Source: a virus. Taken from it: a stretch of 25,491 bases of DNA. The notes under the pieces are model-generated. The model made no database searches, was not told where the DNA came from, and saw only the letters and a program-made list of their open reading frames with translations. The translations under genes were made by a program, and so were the position numbers. Below are positions 21,768 through 25,491 of this stretch, piece by piece. Numbering within the stretch: position 1 is the stretch's first letter; the number at the start of each line of letters is the position of its first letter. Location of the stretch: positions 1 through 25,491 of the IMG/VR virus record IMGVR_UViG_3300042988_001038. One strand, given 5' to 3'.

Positions 21768-21778
21768 GCGTGGGGGAT
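21768..21778 (+). repeat. Possible integrase arm site, copy 1 (GCGTGGGGGAT)
   Basis: An exact 11-bp direct repeat with 21947-21957. The two copies flank the candidate attP core at 126 and 21 bases, as arm-type sites do in lambda-like attP. Their function is not shown. Confidence 0.5.
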
Positions 21779-21903
21779 CGCGTGTGGCCGTGATGGGGGA
21801 CCACGGCGCTACTCACGGCAATTCTGTGCGGTGCAGCGTCTATCAGGCAGGAGGGTTTGCGCTATGGCCGACAGCGCTGTGCGGCGCTATGCGGTCGGTT
21901 TTA

Positions 21904-21926
21904 TGGCCCCCCCGGCGGGAATCGAA
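21904..21926 (-). other. Candidate attP core matching a tRNA 3' end
   Basis: On the - strand the 23 bases read TTCGATT, CCCGC, CGGGGGG, G, CCA. That is exactly a T loop (7), T-stem 3' arm (5), acceptor 3' arm (7), discriminator base and CCA. No other tRNA half is present. Integrases of this class often use tRNA 3' ends, and int starts 140 bases away. Confidence 0.75.
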
Positions 21927-21934
21927 ATCAGCTA

Positions 21935-22117
21935 TCAGCCGTGGGGGCGTGGGGGATAGGTGCGAGGCTTGGCACGCTTACGCGCCAGCTTGTCCGCGTA
22001 CTCGGCCAGCGCCGGCACGTCATCCGGGTGCACCCAGCGCGCCCACCGGACACGGCCTGCGGCAAGCTCGCGGGCTTTGCGGGCTGCTTGGCGTTCGGCG
22101 GGGGTTTTGGCGGTCAT
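21935..22117 (-). CDS. Small basic phage protein next to attP
   Basis: A 60-residue very basic protein (TPAERQAARKARELAAG, VHPDDVPALAEYADKLARKR). It ends nine bases before the attP core. ATG start at 22117. The helical, charged sequence suggests nucleic acid binding, but no family is certain. It shares the - strand with, and lies downstream of, the promoter at 22440-22468. It would be separated from int when the phage integrates. Confidence 0.62.
   Translation of the reverse strand: MTAKTPAERQAARKARELAAGRVRWARWVHPDDVPALAEYADKLARKRAKPRTYPPRPHG
21947..21957 (+). repeat. Possible integrase arm site, copy 2 (GCGTGGGGGAT)
   Basis: Second exact copy of the 11-bp repeat, on the other side of the core. 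It overlaps the end of a small - strand gene, and a related CCGTGGGGG lies just before it. Confidence 0.5.
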
Positions 22118-22122
22118 GCGGT

Positions 22123-22404
22123 TTAGCCCACCAGCTTGATTGCGGATGGCTTCAGCGCGAAGGAAAACATCGTGCTGTGGATGGTGTTTCCGTTGCCGGA
22201 CCAGTGCATGTCCTTAACGCGGCTGGTGATGGTGATCAGCCCGGCAGCTTCCAGCCCGAACATCGCCGCCCGCTCGCGGTTGCCGTAACTGATGCGGCCG
22301 CCCTTGGCTCCGCGACCGCTGCCGCACTCGATTCCCCAATGGCCGCCTCGCTTGGAGGCCTCGGCAATCAGTAATTGCTGCGTCTTGTTCAGGTTGGCTT
22401 GCAT
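22123..22404 (-). CDS. Conserved phage protein, unknown
   Basis: A 93-residue protein. The ATG at 22404 follows GGAGAG, which decides it over an upstream in-frame ATG. It has an N-terminal helix (NLNKTQQLLIAEASKRGG) and a Gly-rich middle (GIECGSGRGAKGGRISYGNR). The winged-helix-like ERAAMFGLEAAGLITIT and a beta C-terminus follow. It could bind DNA. It is the first gene after the promoter at 22440-22468. Confidence 0.65.
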   Translation of the reverse strand: MQANLNKTQQLLIAEASKRGGHWGIECGSGRGAKGGRISYGNRERAAMFGLEAAGLITITSRVKDMHWSGNGNTIHSTMFSFALKPSAIKLVG

Positions 22405-22439
22405 GTTGGGCTCTCCGGGTTGCGTGTTGCGATGTGTGA

Positions 22440-22468
22440 ATACTAGGGCATCGTGAGCGCTCACGCAA
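22440..22468 (-). promoter_or_regulatory. Candidate - strand promoter with palindromic operator
   Basis: TTGCGT (22468-22463), 17 bases, TAGTAT (22445-22440) on the - strand. A perfect 14-bp palindrome CGTGAGCGCTCACG (22452-22465) fills the spacer and overlaps the -35. It differs from the immunity operator, so another regulator is likely. It would drive 22404 and the genes below. Confidence 0.6.
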
Positions 22469-22491
22469 GCACATTTTTAGACTGTTACATT

Positions 22492-22704
22492 TCAGCCCGT
22501 CGCGCCCCTCTCCACCACCAGCGGCACCAGCACCGCGCGCTGTTGCACGGCGAACCGATCCCGCTGCGCAGCGTCCGCAAACCTCATCGGCGGGGACACC
22601 CAGCCGTCAGGATGAATCACGAGATACGCGCGGACTTCGCCAGACTGCAGCGCGTCTAGCGCTTGGCGCTGTGCGGGGGTGCAGCCGTCGCGAAGTGCCG
22701 TCAT
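22492..22704 (-). CDS. Small phage protein of the lysis region
   Basis: A 70-residue protein (TPAQRQALDALQSGEVRAYL, then IHPDGWVSPPMRFADAAQRD). ATG start, two bases after the upstream stop. A soluble alpha/beta sequence with no membrane segment. Last gene of the lysis-side operon before the promoter at 22440-22468. Function unknown. Confidence 0.6.
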   Translation of the reverse strand: MTALRDGCTPAQRQALDALQSGEVRAYLVIHPDGWVSPPMRFADAAQRDRFAVQQRAVLVPLVVERGATG

Positions 22705-22706
22705 GC

Positions 22707-22949
22707 CTAGCCCTTTGACCGCCTCGGGTCGCTGCTGCGCGGGTAGGTGTCGCGCCGCTTGATCGAGCCGTCCTTGCCGTGGATGAACACCTCGGAATGC
22801 CCGCCGCCGACCAGGTGCTCGATGGCCAGCAGCTTGGCCTTCATCGCCGCGTCGAACTGCGTGCGGTGCACAAGCTCAAGCCCGCCGATGCGCACCCACC
22901 AGCCCCCGCGCCCCTCGCGCCGCTGCACGCGGATCGTGATTCGCTTCAC
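22707..22949 (-). CDS. Small phage protein downstream of the spanins
   Basis: An 80-residue basic protein with a GTG start that overlaps the Rz stop (GTGA). The first half is beta-like (KRITIRVQRREGRGGWWVRI), then a helix (TQFDAAMKAKLLAIEHL) and an Arg/Lys tail. It has no signal peptide and is unlikely to be a lysis protein. Function unknown. Confidence 0.62.
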   Translation of the reverse strand: MKRITIRVQRREGRGGWWVRIGGLELVHRTQFDAAMKAKLLAIEHLVGGGHSEVFIHGKDGSIKRRDTYPRSSDPRRSKG

Positions 22950-23470
22950 GGCTTCACCTCCCCGCGAGGCCAGGCCCTGAGCAGCGCCCGAACGTCGGCA
23001 GCGTGGTCCTCAGCTGCGCCGACAGCCGCTCGATAGTCGCGCAGTACGCCGTCCAATACGTCCCCGAGGCTGGCGGATCCTGCACCGGAGGCGGCGCCGG
23101 TATCGCTGGCGGGGCCACTGGAGGCGGTGCAGGTGTAGGCGTTGAGCTGGTTGCGCAGCCGGCCAGCATCGCCAGCAGCAGCAGCAGCGCGGGCAGCAAG
23201 CGCCGCGCGGTCCTTTGTGAGCACATCGGTAGCCTCCTGCATGCGGCGAGTCCACGCCGCCTCGGTTTGTCGGTGCGCCTCAGACTGCGCCAGCGCCGCG
23301 CTGGCAGCGCGCGAGACTGCGGATGCATGGTCGGCCTTCGCCGTCGCCAGATCGGCCCGCAGCGCCTCGATCTGCGCGCCAGCGCGCCATCCTCGCAGCG
23401 TCCAGCCAGATGCGGCGCCGATGGCTGCGGCTGCCAGGGCGGCGATGACGGGCAGTGGAATCGGGATCAC
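22946..23470 (-). CDS. Rz: Rz-like inner-membrane spanin
   Basis: A 174-residue protein. The GTG at 23470 overlaps the holin-like gene's stop. An N-terminal membrane anchor at about 4-25 (PLPVIAALAAAAIGAASGWT) is followed by a long Ala-rich coiled coil (QIEALRADLATAKADHASAV to about 110) and a C-terminal domain ending in a helix (YRAAVGAAEDHAADVRALLR). This is the i-spanin layout: it spans the periplasm, binds the outer-membrane spanin and fuses the membranes at the last lysis step. A second spanin gene is nested in another frame inside it. The longer frame up to 23791 reads through holin and HNH genes and is rejected. Confidence 0.85.
   Translation of the reverse strand: MIPIPLPVIAALAAAAIGAASGWTLRGWRAGAQIEALRADLATAKADHASAVSRAASAALAQSEAHRQTEAAWTRRMQEATDVLTKDRAALAARAAAAAGDAGRLRNQLNAYTCTASSGPASDTGAASGAGSASLGDVLDGVLRDYRAAVGAAEDHAADVRALLRAWPRGEVKP
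22954..23226 (-). CDS. Rz1: Rz1-like outer-membrane spanin lipoprotein (nested)
   Basis: A 90-residue lipoprotein encoded wholly inside Rz in a different frame. The ATG at 23226 has a strong AGGAGG seven bases upstream. It has a basic N-terminus, a hydrophobic stretch (LLPALLLLLAM) and the lipobox LAGC with C24 as the lipidated residue. A Pro-rich segment follows (PTPAPPPVAPPAIPAPPP), typical of Rz1. The mature protein would be about 67 residues. It anchors in the outer membrane and pairs with Rz across the periplasm. Confidence 0.88.
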   Translation of the reverse strand: MCSQRTARRLLPALLLLLAMLAGCATSSTPTPAPPPVAPPAIPAPPPVQDPPASGTYWTAYCATIERLSAQLRTTLPTFGRCSGPGLAGR

Positions 23471-23649
23471 GGCTGTTTGCCCTCCAAAGCCTTCTGCGTC
23501 ACGTTCGCTGCCGGGTAGCCCAGCAGCGCCGCCAGCATCACGGATTCCCAGGCCCCATCGGCGATCAGCCCGCGCCAGCGAAGAAAGCAGGCGAGCAGCA
23601 TGCCTAGCACGGCGACGATGAGTTTTCGGGAGAGGTAGCGGTCGGTCAT
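23467..23649 (-). CDS. Holin-like small membrane protein
   Basis: A 60-residue protein with two hydrophobic segments (KLIVAVLGMLLACFL at about 9-23, SVMLAALLGYPAANV at about 36-50) and charged ends, the size and shape of a small holin. It lies between endolysin/HNH and the spanins, where a holin is expected. With a SAR endolysin it may act as a pinholin that depolarises the membrane. The ATG overlaps the HNH gene's stop (ATGA), and its own stop overlaps the Rz start. Confidence 0.68.
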   Translation of the reverse strand: MTDRYLSRKLIVAVLGMLLACFLRWRGLIADGAWESVMLAALLGYPAANVTQKALEGKQP

Positions 23650-24140
23650 GGGGGTGGGTCGGTGTTTTTGGACCGAATAGCCCGCCTACCTGCGAGCATT
23701 GCTTCCAGCTGTTTCTTGGATGGGCGCCACCCGCTAGCCCTTCTGGCGGCAGAAATTTTGGCAATTGTCTCTGGCGACCTTTTCTTGCCAAGCATCCCGT
23801 GCCGTTTCTTGTTGTTCATGTCCGCTATGTTTTCCCGGTTGGTGCCAAGAAACAGATGCGCCGGGTTTATGCAAGCGCGTACATCACACCTATGGCAGAC
23901 AAACAAGCCGCGCGGGATGTCGCCCACATGTAGCGCATACGAAAAACGATGCGCTGTTACTAGCTTGTTGTCTATATTGAGTACGCCATAGCCACTTTTG
24001 GCAATGGCTCTTCCCCAAATCCAGCACTCTCCAGACTTGTCTACTTTGTGCATCAGTTTGCACATACTGGAGCAAAAACGTTGATGCTCTGGCTTTGCCG
24101 GGCTAAACGGCAACTTGCAATTGCGGCATAGATACTTCAC
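23646..24140 (-). CDS. HNH homing-type endonuclease inserted in the lysis cassette
   Basis: A 164-residue protein. The N-terminal zinc finger has C5, C8, C23 and C27 (CRNC, then CSSMC). The HNH core has CWIWGRAIAKSGYG, AHRFSYALHVG, VCHRCDVRACINPAHLFLGT and NRENIADMNNKKRHG. The tail (RSPETIAKISAARRASG, KKQLEAMLAG) resembles NUMOD-type DNA-binding repeats. Free-standing phage HNH genes of this sort are mobile and spread by cutting genomes that lack them. The base composition is foreign: 23941-24000 has 25 G+C of 60, far below neighbouring genes. GTG start; the stop overlaps the holin ATG. Confidence 0.85.
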   Translation of the reverse strand: MKYLCRNCKLPFSPAKPEHQRFCSSMCKLMHKVDKSGECWIWGRAIAKSGYGVLNIDNKLVTAHRFSYALHVGDIPRGLFVCHRCDVRACINPAHLFLGTNRENIADMNNKKRHGMLGKKRSPETIAKISAARRASGWRPSKKQLEAMLAGRRAIRSKNTDPPP

Positions 24141-24149
24141 ACGCCAATT

Positions 24150-24623
24150 TTAACGTAGGCTCTGGCTTTCGCAAAGCTCTCTTTCTGCTTTGCGGCGTTT
24201 TACTAGGCCGTTTACAACTTTGCCGCCGGCCATAGTCCACCTTGATATTTCTGCGCACGCCCCTGCAGTATCTCCAGCGTTCAGTTTTCTTATGGCTGTA
24301 GATTTACACGCCGCGTCGCTCCCGATGTTGTACGCAAGGCTTAAAAACGCCGCCCGCACATGCACCGGCACATCGGGCCGGGTGATGCAGCGCGACAACT
24401 CGCCATCGAACTGCGCGAGGCGCTGCATCAGCATGGCCGAGCATTCCGCGTCGCTGTAGCGCCGCATCTGGACGCCGTGTGTCTCGCCGTAGCAAACGGT
24501 TTTCACTCCGACAAGATCGACATAGGGGTCGTTCTCCTTCCCCTCCCACCACATCACCACGGGCGCCGCCAGCGCGATGACGCCAACGGCTGCGCCTGTG
24601 GCAACGCGCGGATTGACCTTCAA
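24150..24623 (-). CDS. SAR endolysin (lysozyme, GH24 type)
   Basis: A 157-residue lysozyme. The catalytic triad E27, D36 and T42 has the T4 lysozyme spacing (WEGKENDPYVDLVGVKTVCYG). Residues about 7-24 (VATGAAVGVIALAAPVVM) form a weakly hydrophobic signal-arrest-release segment, so the enzyme is exported by Sec, held in the inner membrane and released when the membrane is depolarised. The SAR segment has no Cys; six cysteines lie in the rest. The start is a TTG that overlaps the methyltransferase stop (TTGA) and follows GGAGG by seven bases. The 3' third is more A+T-rich than the 5' part. Confidence 0.87.
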   Translation of the reverse strand: MKVNPRVATGAAVGVIALAAPVVMWWEGKENDPYVDLVGVKTVCYGETHGVQMRRYSDAECSAMLMQRLAQFDGELSRCITRPDVPVHVRAAFLSLAYNIGSDAACKSTAIRKLNAGDTAGACAEISRWTMAGGKVVNGLVKRRKAERELCESQSLR

Positions 24624-25279
24624 AGAAGCGCCTCCTGCACTGCTTGGCGCGGTTCTTCGGGGTGCAGTAGCGACCCCTGCGCCTGGGCGCGGGCTATGCG
24701 ATCGCAGGCGATGTCGAAGTACTTTCGCTCGCGCTCGATGCCGATGAACGCCTTGCCAAGCTGGGCGCAGGCAACGCCGGTTGTTCCGCTTCCCATGAAT
24801 GGGTCGAGCACTCGCGCTGGGTTCCCTGCCTGCTCAATCGTCCACAGCATCAAGTCCAACGGCTTCTGTGTCGGGTGCCCATACTCAACGCGCCCCACCA
24901 AGCCACGAAAACGCTTCGCAGGCCGGTCTAGGTTCGTCCAGGCCAGTTCCACGTCGGCCATGGTTGGTACTGCGTTTGCCTTGTCCCACACCAGCCAGCC
25001 ACGCGAAGCAGGAAGCCCGAAGTAATTTCCGCCCCACATCACGGTGCGCGGCGCCATGCTGGCAATCTTCAGCAGCAGTTCAACGCTTGGCGCCTCTGCG
25101 TCCCATTCCAGCATTTCCTTAAAGCCAACTTTCGCGCCCCAGGTGCCGCCTTGCATCTTGTCGCCCAGGCCGAACGGCGGGTCGGTAATCACCGCGTCCA
25201 CCTGCGGCAGCAACGGCAGCACCTCCCGGCAGTCCCCGTGCCACAGCTCCGCATTGCCGATCACCACCTTTTCAGCCAT
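24620..25279 (-). CDS. DNA methyltransferase, beta class (N6-adenine or N4-cytosine)
   Basis: A 219-residue enzyme. Catalytic motif IV is TDPPF at 32-36. Motif X is HPTQKPLDL near 135-143. SAM-binding motif I is DPFMGSGTTGVA at 159-170. Having DPPF before the SAM motif defines the beta class. No separate target-recognition domain or restriction partner is adjacent, so it is an orphan enzyme. It may protect phage DNA from host restriction or mark it for packaging or control. The ATG has a GGGGGC ribosome binding stretch. Its stop overlaps the endolysin TTG, so it is coupled to lysis genes. Confidence 0.88.
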   Translation of the reverse strand: MAEKVVIGNAELWHGDCREVLPLLPQVDAVITDPPFGLGDKMQGGTWGAKVGFKEMLEWDAEAPSVELLLKIASMAPRTVMWGGNYFGLPASRGWLVWDKANAVPTMADVELAWTNLDRPAKRFRGLVGRVEYGHPTQKPLDLMLWTIEQAGNPARVLDPFMGSGTTGVACAQLGKAFIGIERERKYFDIACDRIARAQAQGSLLHPEEPRQAVQEALL

Positions 25280-25291
25280 CGCTGCCCCCTG

Positions 25292-25491
25292 TCACGGCGC
25301 CGGCCCCACGCCGCCACCAGGCGGCCCGCGGAACAGCCCGACCAGCTGCCACAGACCCACGATGCCCGCGCCCAGGCCCCCGAGCCAGACAACGATGCTT
25401 CTGATCGTGCGGCCGGTGGTTTTCAGGCGCGCGATGTCCTCGGTGATGGCCGTGTTGTCGTCCACCTTGCGCTCGATCTGCGCCGCCCTGG
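25292..25491 (-). CDS. Membrane protein, 5' end outside window
   Basis: The - strand frame is open to the right edge, leaving 65 residues and a TGA stop. It has a charged helical part (AAQIERKVDDNTAITEDIAR), a hydrophobic segment (SIVVWLGGLGAGIVGLWQLV) and a Gly/Pro tail. A helix followed by one membrane segment resembles XhlA-like holin accessory proteins and other small phage membrane proteins. It is the first visible gene of the - strand lysis cluster. The family is uncertain because the N-terminus is missing. Confidence 0.6.
   Translation of the reverse strand, partial: RAAQIERKVDDNTAITEDIARLKTTGRTIRSIVVWLGGLGAGIVGLWQLVGLFRGPPGGGVGPAP

Noticed and set aside
21904-21926. A complete tRNA gene at attP
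   Set aside because: Only positions 54-76 are present; the 5' arm of the T stem, anticodon and D arms are missing, so it is a core fragment and not a gene.
22946-23791. A 281-codon Rz starting inside the HNH gene
   Set aside because: It would read through the holin-like gene in another frame; the GTG at 23470 overlaps the holin stop and begins the membrane anchor.
1-25491. CRISPR array, rRNA, insertion sequence or transposase, toxin-antitoxin pair, retron or diversity-generating retroelement
   Set aside because: No repeat-spacer pattern, transposase motif, reverse transcriptase motif or typical toxin-antitoxin pair was seen; the only mobile-type gene is the HNH endonuclease.

Overview
The window reads as one continuous stretch of a high-GC temperate tailed phage (long-tailed, siphovirus type) with lambda-like logic. 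It carries a frameshifted tail chaperone, a tape measure, large terminase with MuF protein, a CI/Cro/CII immunity region, a RecE/RecT-type recombination pair, a tyrosine integrase beside a tRNA-derived attachment core, and a lysis cassette with nested spanins. No host gene is visible. Phage genes lie on both sides of the attachment core, which suggests free-phage sequence (attP) rather than an integrated prophage. Base composition and gene families suggest a beta- or gammaproteobacterial host (Burkholderiales- or Pseudomonas-like). That is inference only.

Layout. (1) 1-7123, + strand: tail chaperone with slippery site, tape measure, four tail proteins of mostly unknown role, then three head-tail/tail completion-type genes. 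(2) 7127-15896, - strand: read from its promoter this runs cro, cII-like, a PPC-motif methyltransferase-like gene, small phage genes, replication initiator, DnaB-like ATPase, winged-helix protein, RuvC-like nuclease, zinc-ribbon protein, terS, terL, an 88-residue protein and MuF. Nearly all junctions are ATGA/GTGA overlaps, so early and packaging genes appear to share one transcript. (3) 15892-17241: immunity region, with a CI-type repressor that has no peptidase domain, divergent from cro. The same 14-bp operator (ATCACG-NN-CGTGAT) sits between cro and cI and again inside a strong + promoter at 17213-17241. (4) 17279-20742, + strand: the PL-like operon, with two tiny membrane proteins, RecE-like exonuclease, RecT-like annealing protein, and small zinc and helix-turn-helix proteins. 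(5) 20774-21957: integrase (-) and attP. (6) 21935-25491, - strand: small phage genes, spanins Rz/Rz1, holin-like gene, an inserted HNH endonuclease, SAR endolysin, DNA methyltransferase, and a truncated membrane protein.

How it works together. One repressor probably shuts both the cro-side and the recombination-side promoters, as lambda CI does at PR and PL. The leftward operon then carries replication and packaging. A three-hairpin terminator-like block at the end of the methyltransferase gene could control entry into the replication genes. Integrase acts on a site that matches positions 54-76 of a tRNA.

No unmistakably new defence or counter-defence system was found. The most notable items are the lambda-identical GGGAAAG frameshift site, the duplicated operator logic, the attP core, the hairpin block, the (GAA)8G8/hairpin linker in the replication gene, the permuted convergent morphogenesis layout and the HNH gene inside the lysis cassette.
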